64,000 nt of DNA, from assembly GCA_022710975.1 (NCBI GenBank), contig JAKLGA010000003.1, positions 1-64,000 on the forward strand. The letters are read 5' to 3'. This stretch comes from Myxococcota bacterium. Lineage in GTDB: Bacteria > Myxococcota > B64-G9. Positions 52,364 through 63,507 of the stretch are shown here, one piece after another. Under the pieces are notes generated by a model. That model was given only the letters and a program-made list of their open reading frames with translations, was not told where the DNA came from and ran no database searches. Within the stretch, counting starts at the first letter, position 1. Every line of letters starts with the position of its first letter. The position numbers and the translations under genes are program-made.

Positions 52364-52720
52364 ACGTTTCTCCTCCGCTGTCCGCCGGATTCGTTGGAGC
52401 TGCCATGAGCAAGAGCGGAGCCGTGCACGGGTGGCGCGCCTATCCTCCTGAATGTGAAGATGATCGCGAACCGACCGGGGAGCGAACACCTGCGCGCCAG
52501 AACGGCGGACGAGAGGCCAGGGCGACCACCGTGCCGGTTCTTCACTGCCGAAGGCGGCCAGGAGGTCCCATTCGGGTCCTTCGGGGGCATTGAAAATTCG
52601 AATTTAGAAATCACAATTTCAATGAAAGGCAAAGAATCGGCCTCCTGACTCCAAAGCACCAAGACTATAATTTCTCGAAAAATAGATTGACGAATCATAA
52701 AATCCAATAATAATTGGCTG
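52364..52720. other. Gene-free spacer with sudden AT-rich block and promoter signals
   Basis: The first 225 nt have the usual GC. From about 52590 to 52718 the sequence turns AT-rich. A perfect TATAAT (52666-52671) has only a weak -35. TTGACG (52687-52692) and AATAAT (52709-52714) with a 16-bp spacer lie directly before the GTG at 52721, so that mRNA may be leaderless. Confidence 0.5.
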
Positions 52721-53869
52721 GTGATCGAGCGAAAACAGCACCTGGTCGCCCTGTTCGACCTGCTGGAGCAGCACCCGGTGGTGGGTCTGGTCGGGCCGCG
52801 GGGGGTGGGCAAGACCGTGCTCGCCCGCATGCTCGCGCTGGAGACCCAGGTGCCAGCCACCTTCTACGACCTCGCGGACCCGGCCGACCAGGCCCGCCTG
52901 GCCGAGCCCGTCCTGGCGCTGAAGGACGCCCGCGGGCTGGTGGTGCTGGACGAGATCCAGCGGGCGCCACGGCTGCTCGAGGCGCTGCGGGAGCTGGTGG
53001 AGCGCCCGGGGCTCGAGGCGCGCTTCCTGCTCGTGGGGGACGCCACGCCCGCGCTCGAGCAGGGCGCCCTGGCCGGACACGCGGCCTTCCACACCCTGGA
53101 GGGCCTGCGGCTCGACGAGGTGGGCGAGGCCGAGCTCGACCGGCTGTGGCTGCGGGGCGGGTTCCCGGCCGCCTTCCAGGCCGAGGACGAGCGCGCCGCG
53201 GCGGGCGCCTGCCGGGCGCTGGTGCGCTCCTTCCTCGAGCGCGATCTGCCCCGGCCCGGGCCGCGCACGCCGGCCGAGGCCCTGGAGCGCCTGTGGACCA
53301 TGCTGGCCCACCTGCACGGGCAGACGCTGCGGGTGAGCGAGCTCGGCCGCTCGCTCGCGCTGGGCGACGCGCAGGTCCGCCGGCTGCTCGGTGCGCTCGA
53401 GCGCGCCATGCTGGTGCGCTGCCTCCCCCCGTTCCGGGAGCAGCTCCCCAAGCGCCAGGTCAAGGCGCCCCGGGTCTACCTCGCCGACACCGGGCTGCTG
53501 CACGCGCTGCTGGGGATCGGCGATCGCCGCGCGCTGCTCGGCCACCCCAAGGTGGGCGCCTCCTGGACGGGCTTCGCCCTCGCGCAGGTGGTGAGCCGGC
53601 TGCGGGTCCGGCCCGAGGAGTGCTTCTGTTGGGCCACCCACGCCGGGGCCGAGCTGGACCTGCTGGTGATGCGCGGGGACGTCCGGCTGGGCTTCGCCTT
53701 CCAGCGCGCGGAGGCGCCGCGCACCACGCGCTCCATGCACGTGGCCCTGGCCGACCTCAGGCTCACCCGCCTGGACGTGGTGCACGCGGGCGAGCGCACC
53801 TTCCCGCTGGGGGAGCGCCTCCGCGCCCTGTCCCTGGCCCGCCTCCTCGACGACCTGGAGCCGTTCTAG
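52721..53869 (+). CDS. AAA ATPase with DUF4143 domain
   Basis: This 382-aa protein has Walker A GPRGVGKT, Walker B LVVLDEIQRAP and sensor LVGDATPA (weak). The DUF4143-like part has SFLERDLP, ALGDAQVRRLLGALERAMLVR and VYLADTGLLHALLG. A nuclease-like C-terminal fold with FCWATHAGAELDLLV follows. Such proteins are patchily distributed, variable between strains, and of uncertain function. The GTG has no ribosome site but follows an AT-rich promoter region. The AT-rich flank suggests arrival by transfer, although the gene itself has local GC content. Confidence 0.88.
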   Translation: MIERKQHLVALFDLLEQHPVVGLVGPRGVGKTVLARMLALETQVPATFYDLADPADQARLAEPVLALKDARGLVVLDEIQRAPRLLEALRELVERPGLEARFLLVGDATPALEQGALAGHAAFHTLEGLRLDEVGEAELDRLWLRGGFPAAFQAEDERAAAGACRALVRSFLERDLPRPGPRTPAEALERLWTMLAHLHGQTLRVSELGRSLALGDAQVRRLLGALERAMLVRCLPPFREQLPKRQVKAPRVYLADTGLLHALLGIGDRRALLGHPKVGASWTGFALAQVVSRLRVRPEECFCWATHAGAELDLLVMRGDVRLGFAFQRAEAPRTTRSMHVALADLRLTRLDVVHAGERTFPLGERLRALSLARLLDDLEPF

Positions 53870-54102
53870 GAGCACCGCGCTCTCCGAACCCGTCCCTGTG
53901 CATCCTCACTCCGTACGAGGCGGGAACCGAAAGACTCTCTTGGGGAAAGTCCGCGCGTAGAGGGCAGGGCCGCCGCTTGAGCGCCCCGAGCGTTTGTGCT
54001 AATTGAAAACATCGATGCAGTCGTCAGACACTTCATGGGGGGGTTCCGGGGATGCCTGAACATCCAGAGGCGCCAAGCGGCTGGCGTAGCAGGTGAAAGC
54101 GA
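53870..54102 (+). promoter_or_regulatory. Spacer with a candidate promoter for the propeller lipoprotein
   Basis: TTGAGC (53977-53982) and CTAATT (53999-54004) are separated by 16 bp. Nothing else recognisable is seen in this 233-nt spacer. Confidence 0.35.
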
Positions 54103-55899
54103 ATGAACTTCCGATGGATTCGGTCGACTCGAGTCATTGCCTCGATGCTGGCCGTGAGCTTCACGACGTGCCTCGGATTATCCGGCTGCGGGGAGGAAAC
54201 ACCCGCGCTGATCGCGCCGCCAGGTTGCAGCCTGGGGGGCTGGTGCTGGAGCAACCCACTGCCACAAGGAAATCCCCTGGGTGCCATCTGGGGAGCTGCC
54301 CCGAATGACGTCTGGGCAATCGGCGGGTCCGGTTCCATCGTGCACTGGGACGGAACGGCCTGGTCGACCGTGTCCTCGGGAACGACGGAGACCCTGTTCG
54401 ACCTCTGGGGGAGCGGCACGAACGATGTCTGGGCTGTTGGAGACCAGGGCACCATCCTCCACTGGGACGGGATCACATGGAAACGCCACCACCGAGCAAC
54501 CTCGGAGGCCTTGCACGGCATCTGGGGCAGCAACGCTGGCGACGCCTGGATCGTCGGAGACCACGGCACCATCCTGCGCTGGAACGGTACTTCCTGGACT
54601 TCCAGCGACAGCGGGGTCGACTACTCCCTCCATGCTGTCTGGGGCAGCGGCGCCGGTGAAGTGTGGGCCGCGGGCGACAGCCGCGACATCCTCCGCTGGG
54701 CTGGAGACTCCTGGGTGAGCGTGCCGGGCGGCGCGGAATCAAGCCTCGGGAGCATCTGGGGAAGCGGTCCTGACGACGTCTGGGCTGTAGGACAGTTTGG
54801 CGCCATGGTCCACTGGGACGGAGCCATCTGGACGAGCGTGGACTGTGGCTCGCCGGCGCAGCTGACAGGCGTCTGGGGGACTGGTCCGGACAACGTCTGG
54901 GTCGTCGGGCACGATAGCGCCGTCCTCCACTGGGACGGGACCGCCTGGACAGGTATGCCGACAGGTATGCCGGAAGAGCTGCCGGTCAATCTCCTCGGCA
55001 TCTGGGGCAGTGGGACCGCCGATGCGTGGGCCGTAGGCACGGACGGAAACACCCTACACTGGGACGGGGCGGCCTGGTCGAGGTTCACCCCAGGGACGGG
55101 CTTTCCCCTCTACGGGATCTGGGGGAGCAGCGCAACCGATGTCTGGGTCATTGGCCCCCTCGGAACCATCCTTCACTGGGACGGAATCGCGTGGACCAGG
55201 GAGGACAGCGGTACCGAGGAGAACCTGCATGGAGTCTGGGGAAGCGGAACTACCGATGCGTGGGCTGTGGGGGACCGCGGCTCGATGCTGCACTGGGACG
55301 GCAGCGCCTGGTCGACCTGGAATTCCGGGACAGATTCTGCCCTCCGGGCGGTCTGGGGGAGCAGCCCGTACGACGTCTGGGTCGTGGGCATGCGCAGTAC
55401 CGTCCTGCGTTGGGATGGACTTGCCTGGTCGAGCGTGGACATCGAGGCCAGCGGGACAACTACCGACCTCCACGGTGTCTGGGGCAGCAGCGCCACCGAC
55501 GTCTGGATCGCCGGCGAAGGTCGAACCATTCAGCACTGGGACGGGTTCTCCTTCTCGCGCGTCGACACAGAACCACCAGCAACGGTTCAAGCTGGCTGGA
55601 GTTCGGGCCCGAACGATGTCTGGATGGTGGTTAACAACTCCACGTTCCTTCACTGGAACGGAGCAAGTTGGTCGAGCTGGGAGCCAGAGGTCAGTTCGTC
55701 CATCCACAGCCTCTGGGGGAGCGGCCGCAACAACATCTTGGCCGTAGGTTCATACGGCGTCATCTTCCACTGGAACGGGGCCACTTGGTCGAACGTGGAC
55801 AGCGGGACCAAGAGCGGACTCTGGGCCGTCTGGGGCAGCAGCGAGATCGACGCCTGGGCCATCGGAAATGGCGGCACCATCCTTCACTATGCCCCATGA
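54103..55899 (+). CDS. Lipoprotein made of 14 WGS-x-DVWAVG repeats (propeller-like)
   Basis: This 598-aa protein has lipobox LSGC. After a 25-residue linker, 14 tandem repeats of about 39 residues follow, each close to 'L-G-I-WGS---DVWAVG--GTILHWDG--W'. Repeats 1-13 are complete; the last ends IGNGGTILHYAP. The pattern predicts two 7-bladed propellers or a similar ring. Local GC is lower than average but codon use is normal. Probably a surface binding protein of unknown ligand. Confidence 0.9.
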   Translation: MNFRWIRSTRVIASMLAVSFTTCLGLSGCGEETPALIAPPGCSLGGWCWSNPLPQGNPLGAIWGAAPNDVWAIGGSGSIVHWDGTAWSTVSSGTTETLFDLWGSGTNDVWAVGDQGTILHWDGITWKRHHRATSEALHGIWGSNAGDAWIVGDHGTILRWNGTSWTSSDSGVDYSLHAVWGSGAGEVWAAGDSRDILRWAGDSWVSVPGGAESSLGSIWGSGPDDVWAVGQFGAMVHWDGAIWTSVDCGSPAQLTGVWGTGPDNVWVVGHDSAVLHWDGTAWTGMPTGMPEELPVNLLGIWGSGTADAWAVGTDGNTLHWDGAAWSRFTPGTGFPLYGIWGSSATDVWVIGPLGTILHWDGIAWTREDSGTEENLHGVWGSGTTDAWAVGDRGSMLHWDGSAWSTWNSGTDSALRAVWGSSPYDVWVVGMRSTVLRWDGLAWSSVDIEASGTTTDLHGVWGSSATDVWIAGEGRTIQHWDGFSFSRVDTEPPATVQAGWSSGPNDVWMVVNNSTFLHWNGASWSSWEPEVSSSIHSLWGSGRNNILAVGSYGVIFHWNGATWSNVDSGTKSGLWAVWGSSEIDAWAIGNGGTILHYAP

Positions 55900-55962
55900 G
55901 CCCGGGGATGGCCGGGGACGGAGGGAGCGGGTAGAATGCCCTCCGGACTTCGGAGGTGGTGC

Positions 55963-57342
55963 ATGCGCGACTGCTCCCCGTTCCTCGTGCTGACGACGGT
56001 GCTCGGCCTCGCGGCGGGCTGCGACGACGGCGGCGGGTCGCAGGGGCCGTTCGCCACCCCGGACACGGTCATGCCGGCCTCGGAGATCGCCCCCATCCGC
56101 GGCTACACCGTACGCCGGGGCATCACCCACCTGCACTCGGTCTACTCGCACGACGCCTGCGACGACGCGCCCTTCACCGACGGGGTGCGCAACGAGTCCT
56201 GCCTCCAGGACCTCCGGCGCGGGCTGTGCGCGACCGGCCAGGAGTACGCCTGCCTGAGCGACCACGCCACCCTGTTCGCCGAGTACGAGTTCCCGGACGT
56301 GCTGCTCCACGCGGCCGGTGACACCCTGGTCGAACGCGGCGGGCTGCCGGTCGCCAACCGCGTCGCCTGCGAGGGCGGGGGCGAGGTGCTGGTGCTGGCG
56401 GGCACCGAGACGGGCATGATGCCCCTGGGGATCGAGCGCCACCCCGCGGGCACCATCGAGGAGCGCAAGGCGGCCTACGGCCTGGTCGGCCCCGAGGGCG
56501 TCCTGGCCATGCACGCCCTGGGCGCGCAGGTCTTCCTGCACCACACCGAGGAGTGGACGATCGAGCAGGTCACCACCTGGCCCATCGACGGCATCGAGGT
56601 CTACAACACCCACCGCAACATCATGGACCGGCTGGACGTGGCCCTGGAGCTGGTGCTGAAGCTCGAGAGCGAGCCGGAGTCGCTGCCCGACATGGATCTG
56701 CTGCTGCAGACCATCTTCCAGGAGAACGCGCCCGATCTCGAGCGCTGGGCGCGCGCGGTGCAGACCCGGCGCATGCCCGCGGTGCTGGCCACCGACGCCC
56801 ACCAGAACGTGTTCCAGGGCCAGGCGCTGGACGGCGAGCGCATCGACGCCTACCGGCGCATGCTGCGCTGGTTCGCGAACTACACGCTCGTCCCGACCGG
56901 GGCCGCCTGGGACGACCTGGCCCTCAAGGAGGCCCTCGGCCAGGGCCACACCTTCGGGGTGTTCACCGATCTGGGCTACCCGGTGGGCTTCGACTTCCAC
57001 GCCGAGGCGGACGGTGTGGTGTACGAGGTGGGCAGCGCCGTGCCGGCCTCGAGCGGGGTGCGCCTCACGGTGCGCGCGCCCTCGATGTACCGGCTGGACC
57101 CGGCCGCGGAGCAGCCCGTCATCACCGTGCGGCTCCTCCAGGCCGAGGCCGACGGCACCTGGCGCGAGGTGGCCGCGGGCCCGGGCGACCTCGAGGAGAC
57201 GGTGGGCGCGGGCGTCTACCGGGCCGAGGTGCGCATGCTGCCCAACCACTGGCGGCCGCTGCTGGGCGCCGAGCCCGAGCGGTGGCTGATCGAGCGGCCC
57301 TGGATCTACGCCAACCCGATCTACGTGGGCCGCGCCGATTGA
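55963..57342 (+). CDS. PHP-domain lipoprotein (metal-dependent phosphoesterase-like)
   Basis: This 459-aa protein has lipobox LAAGC. The PHP motifs are ITHLHSVYSHDAC, CLSDHATLF, VFLHHTEEW and VLATDAHQN, in the usual order. Zinc or manganese bound by these residues would hydrolyse a phosphoester. The C-terminal 130 residues are a beta domain. GGAGG (55952-55956) precedes the ATG. Substrate unknown. The extracytoplasmic location, shown by the lipobox, is unusual for PHP enzymes. Confidence 0.88.
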   Translation: MRDCSPFLVLTTVLGLAAGCDDGGGSQGPFATPDTVMPASEIAPIRGYTVRRGITHLHSVYSHDACDDAPFTDGVRNESCLQDLRRGLCATGQEYACLSDHATLFAEYEFPDVLLHAAGDTLVERGGLPVANRVACEGGGEVLVLAGTETGMMPLGIERHPAGTIEERKAAYGLVGPEGVLAMHALGAQVFLHHTEEWTIEQVTTWPIDGIEVYNTHRNIMDRLDVALELVLKLESEPESLPDMDLLLQTIFQENAPDLERWARAVQTRRMPAVLATDAHQNVFQGQALDGERIDAYRRMLRWFANYTLVPTGAAWDDLALKEALGQGHTFGVFTDLGYPVGFDFHAEADGVVYEVGSAVPASSGVRLTVRAPSMYRLDPAAEQPVITVRLLQAEADGTWREVAAGPGDLEETVGAGVYRAEVRMLPNHWRPLLGAEPERWLIERPWIYANPIYVGRAD

Positions 57343-57370
57343 CCCGGCGCGTCAGGCGCCTCTGGCCGGG

Positions 57371-57399
57371 TTGACCCCGGCCGTCCTCTCGCATACCAT
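57371..57399 (+). promoter_or_regulatory. Sigma-70 promoter
   Basis: TTGACC (57371-57376) and TACCAT (57394-57399) have the ideal 17-bp spacer; GGAGG and the ATG at 57442 follow. Confidence 0.65.
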
Positions 57400-57441
57400 G
57401 GGGCCCCCCGCGAGGGGTGCCGGTGCCCTGGAGGACGGCCC

Positions 57442-59142
<1,701 letters not shown>

Positions 59143-59173
59143 GCACGAACCCGCCACCCTTCAGGAGGGGAAG

Positions 59174-60298
59174 ATGCGGCCACGGGCCCCCTGGATCTCG
59201 GTGCTGATCTCCCTCGCCCTCGCTTCCCTGGCCCAGGCCGGCGCCCCGCCCGGCGCCAGGCCGTCGGCGGGCCTGAGCCCCGAGGAGGCGCTGGGCAAGC
59301 GGATCTTCTTCGACGAGGCGCTGTCCAGCCCCGCGGGGCAGTCGTGCGCCACCTGCCACATGCCCCAGGCCGGCTTCGCTGGCAACGGCGCCGCGGACAT
59401 CGCCGTGTACGAGGGGGCGGTGAAGGGCCGCTTCGGCGACCGCAACCCGCCCTCCTCGGCCTACGCCTCGTTCAGCCCCCCCTTCGCCAAGAACGCCGAG
59501 GGCCAGTACGTGGGCGGGCAGTTCTGGGACGGCCGCGCGGCCACCCTCGAGGAGCAGGCCAAGGGGCCGTTCCTCAACCCGGCCGAGCAGAACCTGCCCG
59601 ACGCCAGGGCGCTGGTGGACAGGGTCTGCCAGGCGGCCTACGGCGCGCAGTTCAAGAAGCTCTACGGGGACGCGGCCTGCAGCGAGCCCGCCCGGGGCTA
59701 CGACGCCGTGGCCAGGGCGGTCGCGGCCTACGAGCGCTCGGCCGAGTCCAACCGCTTCAGCTCCAAGTACGACCTGGCGCGGGCCGGCAAGGTGCGCCTG
59801 AGCGAGCAGGAGAAACGCGGCGTCCGGCTCTTCGACGGCAAGGCGAAGTGCGCGCGATGCCACCCCAGCGGCCCGGGGCCGAACAACGCCCCGCCCGTGT
59901 TCACCGACTTCACCTACGACAACATCGGCCTGCCCAAGAACCCGAAGAACCCGCACTACACCACCACGCCGGAGCTGAACCCCGAGGGCGCGGCCCACGT
60001 GGATCTCGGGCTGGGCGGCGCGCTCGAGGACCCCGCGCAGCACGGCAAGTTCAAGGTGCCCACCCTGCGGAACGTGGCGGTCTCCCCGCCCTACGGGCAC
60101 AACGGCTGCTTCCGGACGCTCGAGGACATCGTGCGCTTCTACAACACGCGCGACCTGTCCGGGAAGTGGCCCGCGCCCGAGGTGAAGCAGAACATGAACA
60201 CCGCGGAGCTCGGCGACCTGGGGCTGACCGAGGCCGAGGTGGCCGATCTGGTGGCGTTCCTGAAGACCCTCACCGACGGGTACGCCGCGCCGAAGTGA
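59174..60298 (+). CDS. Dihaem cytochrome c peroxidase (CcpA/MauG family)
   Basis: This 374-aa periplasmic protein has a signal ending SLAQA. Two haem-binding sites, CATCH (about 58) and CARCH (about 233), show the bacterial peroxidase layout. GKRIFFDEALSS, GQFWDGRAATLEEQA and FKVPTLRNVAVSPPYGHNG are family landmarks. It reduces hydrogen peroxide or modifies a partner protein. AGGAGGGG precedes the ATG 31 nt after the ACAD stop, so co-expression is possible. Confidence 0.95.
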   Translation: MRPRAPWISVLISLALASLAQAGAPPGARPSAGLSPEEALGKRIFFDEALSSPAGQSCATCHMPQAGFAGNGAADIAVYEGAVKGRFGDRNPPSSAYASFSPPFAKNAEGQYVGGQFWDGRAATLEEQAKGPFLNPAEQNLPDARALVDRVCQAAYGAQFKKLYGDAACSEPARGYDAVARAVAAYERSAESNRFSSKYDLARAGKVRLSEQEKRGVRLFDGKAKCARCHPSGPGPNNAPPVFTDFTYDNIGLPKNPKNPHYTTTPELNPEGAAHVDLGLGGALEDPAQHGKFKVPTLRNVAVSPPYGHNGCFRTLEDIVRFYNTRDLSGKWPAPEVKQNMNTAELGDLGLTEAEVADLVAFLKTLTDGYAAPK

Positions 60299-60440
60299 GA
60301 TCCGCGTGGGCCAGGCGTGAAACCGCGGCACGCCCGCGGCGGCCGGCGCGCCCTCGGATCCCGAGCAAATTCAATCCATCGCCAGGGTGGGGACCGCGGC
60401 ACGGGGGTTGCAGTATGCCTGGGCCAGGAGGTCGCGAGCC

Positions 60441-61022
60441 ATGCAGCACAAGCTCGGCGCCGTCTTCTTCGTCCTGACCTTCCCACTCGCAACCCAGGCC
60501 GGCGACGCGCGGATGGAGATCCAGGCCACCACCGGCTACCTGGCCGCACCGCAGCTCACCGACTGGCAGGGCGACGCCATGGGCGGGCTGAGCGTGGGCC
60601 TGGACTGGCCGGTGCTGGACCAGCTGCGGCTCGGGCTGCGGCTGACGTTCGGCGTGGTCGCCATGCCCTACGGGAGCGAGGACGGCGAGCCCTTGCCGGG
60701 CGGTCGCAGCGGCTACAACCCGAGCTACTTCGAGTCCGCCACGACGTTCCTGCCGACGGTCGCCTTCTCCATGGGCATCCCGCTGGGCGAGCGGGTCTCG
60801 CTGGACCTGGCGCTCGGCCTCGGCCTGGTCAGCTCCTCGGAGATGGAGTTCCGCTCGTTCCTGCCCAACCCGAGCGCGGGGCTCGGGCTGGCGGTGTACC
60901 TGGGCCGGTCGCAGTTCATCGACGTGGGGCTGCGCCTCCAGGTGGACGCCATGCTCATGGCCTGGTTCGAGGGGACGCCCGTGCTGCTGCAGCCCCAGGT
61001 CGGCCTGTTCATGGCCTTCTGA
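60441..61022 (+). CDS. Outer-membrane beta-barrel-like protein
   Basis: This 193-aa protein has a signal peptide (LGAVFFVLTFPLATQAG). The rest alternates hydrophobic strands such as LGLRLTFGVV, VSLDLALGLGLVSS and FIDVGLRLQVDAMLMAW, ending in Phe (LFMAF). This is typical of small outer-membrane barrels. CAGGAGG precedes the ATG. Function unknown. Confidence 0.7.
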   Translation: MQHKLGAVFFVLTFPLATQAGDARMEIQATTGYLAAPQLTDWQGDAMGGLSVGLDWPVLDQLRLGLRLTFGVVAMPYGSEDGEPLPGGRSGYNPSYFESATTFLPTVAFSMGIPLGERVSLDLALGLGLVSSSEMEFRSFLPNPSAGLGLAVYLGRSQFIDVGLRLQVDAMLMAWFEGTPVLLQPQVGLFMAF

Positions 61023-61038
61023 GCTCTGGCCGTTCAGC

Positions 61039-63507
61039 TCAGTCGCACTGAGGGTTGACCGCGGCGGGGGTGCCGAGATCGCCGGTCGGGTTGTAGGCCG
61101 CGGTGGCCGGGCACCAGTTCCCCGGGGAGTCGTTCAGCGCCTCGGTCTCCATGTCCGGATCGAGGCTCCAGGCCGTCGCCTCCACCGTCGCGGCGTAGCT
61201 GATCGCGTCGAGCTGTGTGCCTGGCACCCCTATCCACAGGGAGCCGCCGGCGTTGATCAGGCTCAGGGTGAACAACCCGGTCAGCGCGGGCAGACCGCCA
61301 TTCTGGGCGCTGTCGGCGTTCTTGCCGAAGATCACCCGGGCGCCGGCCGCCACCCGCACGCAGGCGCCCTCGGGCACCAGCTCGTCGACGAGCGCGTCGC
61401 GGCCGGCCTGCAGCCCGTTGAGATCCACGGCGCGGTTCACCCGCACCTCGAACCACTCGCCCTCGGCGTCCGGAGCCTGCAGGGGGTTGGCCATGAGCTC
61501 GGTGATCACCAGATCGCCGACCTCCGGCGCCACCTTGGGCCGTGGGGTGCCGTTGTCGGTGCACACCAGCGTCGCCAGGTCGCAGGCGGTGTTGGCCGCG
61601 CCGGGCGTGCCCAGATCGCCCAGCCCGTAGGCCTGGGTGGCCGGACACCAGTAGAAGTCCCCGTCGTTCAGCGCCGGGTCCTCTCCGCGCTCGTCCAGGT
61701 TGCTCGCCACCCCGGGCGTGGCCGCCACCCAGCCCACCGCGTCCAGGGTCTGGCCCGCGTACACCAGGGCCAGGGCGCCGTTCGAGTTGGCCAGGCTGAG
61801 GCTGCTGTCCAGATCCACGGCCGGCAGCCCGCCGTTCACGGCCGGATTGGTCTCGCGCGCCACCAGCAGGCGCCGGCCGGCCTCGACCCGCAGGCAGTCG
61901 CCCTCGGGCACGGCCAGCACGGCGCTGGCCGCGTCCCGGCCCCAGCGCAGCCCGTTGAGGTCCACCGCCCGGGTCACGGACACCTCGAACCACTCGCCGG
62001 CCACGTCCGTGACCGCGAACGAATCGGCCATCACCTCGGCCACCACCAGATCGCCCGGCTGCAGGCTCACCTTGGACCGCAGGCTGTCGCCCTCCCAGCA
62101 GGTGTCCGGGCCCGCGGTCAGGCACTGGCCGCTGGCCGCGCAGCGCGCCTCGCCCTGGCAGGCCCCGCAGCTCCCGCCGCAGCCGTCGTCCCCGCACACC
62201 CGGCCCGCGCAGGACGGCGCGCAGGGACAGGACAGGCCGGGATCGCCCAGGGACACGAACTCGCCGGCCACCGCGATCTCGCTCAGGGCCAGCGGCAGGG
62301 GTTGGCCATCGCCCACCCGCCACAGCTCGCCCTGCAGGCGCACGGTGAAGCTGGTCCGCACGCAGGCCTCGGCCAGGTTGTCGCCGGGCACCTCGCTCAC
62401 CCCGGGCACCACCTCGCCCACGGTGAGGTGCGCGATCCCGGAGTAGGTGCCCTCCTCGTCGTCGGTGAAGCCCGGGCAGAAGGAGTCCGCCACGAACTCC
62501 ACCTCCTGGATCTCGAGCCCGCCGCCCAGGAGGTACCTCCCGCCGGCCAGCACCCGCAGGCGGCAGCCCTCGCCCAGGGCCAGGTGGAGGTGCACGCTCG
62601 CGATGCAGCCGTCCTCCCAGGGATCCACGTCGCGCTTGTGGCGGACCTCGACCAGGGCCGTGTCGAGCGGCACCGCGGCCACCCCGGTCTCGAACGGCCC
62701 GCTCACCGTGGTGGGCAGGCCCTGCCCGCAGGCCACGGACTGGCACTGGCCCGACCCGTCGCAGGCCTCGCCCGCGCCGCAGCCGGGCCCGCACTCCCCG
62801 CCGCAGCCATCCGGGCCACACTCCTTGCCGCCGCAGTCCGGCGCGCAGGCGCACTGCCCGTGGACGTCGCAGGCCTCGCCGGCCCCGCAGCCCGGGGCGC
62901 AGCTCCCGCCGCACCCGTCCGGGCCGCACTCCCGGCCGGCGCAGTCCGGCGTGCAGGCGACGCACTGGCCGCTGGCGTCGCAGCTCTCGTCAGCCTGGCA
63001 ACCCGGGGCGCAGCTCCCGCCGCACCCGTCCGGCCCGCACTCCCGGCCCAGGCAGTCCGGCGTGCAGGCGACGCACTGCCCGGCCGCGTCGCAGGCCTCG
63101 CCGGCCCCGCAGCCCGGGGCGCAGCTCCCGCCGCACCCGTCCGGCCCGCACTCCCGGCCCGCGCAGTCCGGCGTGCAGGCGACGCACTGCCCGGCCGCGT
63201 CGCAGGCCTCGCCGGCCCCGCAGCCCGGGGCGCAGCTCCCGCCGCACCCGTCCGACCCGCACTCCTTGCCCGCGCAGTCCACCTGGCAGCAGTCGGTCTC
63301 GCAGCTCACGCCGCCCGGATCGCAGCCGCACGGGCAGGTGCCGACCTGCTCCTCCTGCAGCCCGCAGGAGTCGAAGTAGTACGTGAACCCGCCCAGGCAG
63401 GCCACCCGCGCGTGGCTGGAGCATCCGTCGCCATCCCCGCATCCGGACGACAGCCCACCGAGCCCGAGGGTCGCGCACGCGGCCCACAGCAAGATTCGCC
63501 TGGTCAT
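61039..63507 (-). CDS. Cys-repeat lipoprotein with two lamin-tail domains
   Basis: This 822-aa protein has lipobox LSSGC. Residues about 60-260 hold five or six 37-residue Cys repeats (CGxDGCGGSCAPGCGAGEACD), then a beta domain and one more Cys unit (CGDDGCGGSCGAC). Two lamin-tail-like domains follow (about 560-690: LVVAEVMADSF..WFEVSVTRAVDLNGL; about 700-820: LVITELMANPL..WFEVRVNRAVDLNGL). LTD domains in bacteria are usually surface modules. The repeats are near identical at DNA level. GAGG lies before the ATG. Confidence 0.92.
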   Translation of the reverse strand: MTRRILLWAACATLGLGGLSSGCGDGDGCSSHARVACLGGFTYYFDSCGLQEEQVGTCPCGCDPGGVSCETDCCQVDCAGKECGSDGCGGSCAPGCGAGEACDAAGQCVACTPDCAGRECGPDGCGGSCAPGCGAGEACDAAGQCVACTPDCLGRECGPDGCGGSCAPGCQADESCDASGQCVACTPDCAGRECGPDGCGGSCAPGCGAGEACDVHGQCACAPDCGGKECGPDGCGGECGPGCGAGEACDGSGQCQSVACGQGLPTTVSGPFETGVAAVPLDTALVEVRHKRDVDPWEDGCIASVHLHLALGEGCRLRVLAGGRYLLGGGLEIQEVEFVADSFCPGFTDDEEGTYSGIAHLTVGEVVPGVSEVPGDNLAEACVRTSFTVRLQGELWRVGDGQPLPLALSEIAVAGEFVSLGDPGLSCPCAPSCAGRVCGDDGCGGSCGACQGEARCAASGQCLTAGPDTCWEGDSLRSKVSLQPGDLVVAEVMADSFAVTDVAGEWFEVSVTRAVDLNGLRWGRDAASAVLAVPEGDCLRVEAGRRLLVARETNPAVNGGLPAVDLDSSLSLANSNGALALVYAGQTLDAVGWVAATPGVASNLDERGEDPALNDGDFYWCPATQAYGLGDLGTPGAANTACDLATLVCTDNGTPRPKVAPEVGDLVITELMANPLQAPDAEGEWFEVRVNRAVDLNGLQAGRDALVDELVPEGACVRVAAGARVIFGKNADSAQNGGLPALTGLFTLSLINAGGSLWIGVPGTQLDAISYAATVEATAWSLDPDMETEALNDSPGNWCPATAAYNPTGDLGTPAAVNPQCD
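62850..63270. repeat. 111-bp coding tandem repeats
   Basis: Near-identical DNA units of 111 bp (37 codons) begin near 62960, 63071 and 63182, with more diverged copies on both sides. They encode the Cys-rich repeats of the lipoprotein and could gain or lose units by recombination. Confidence 0.85.
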
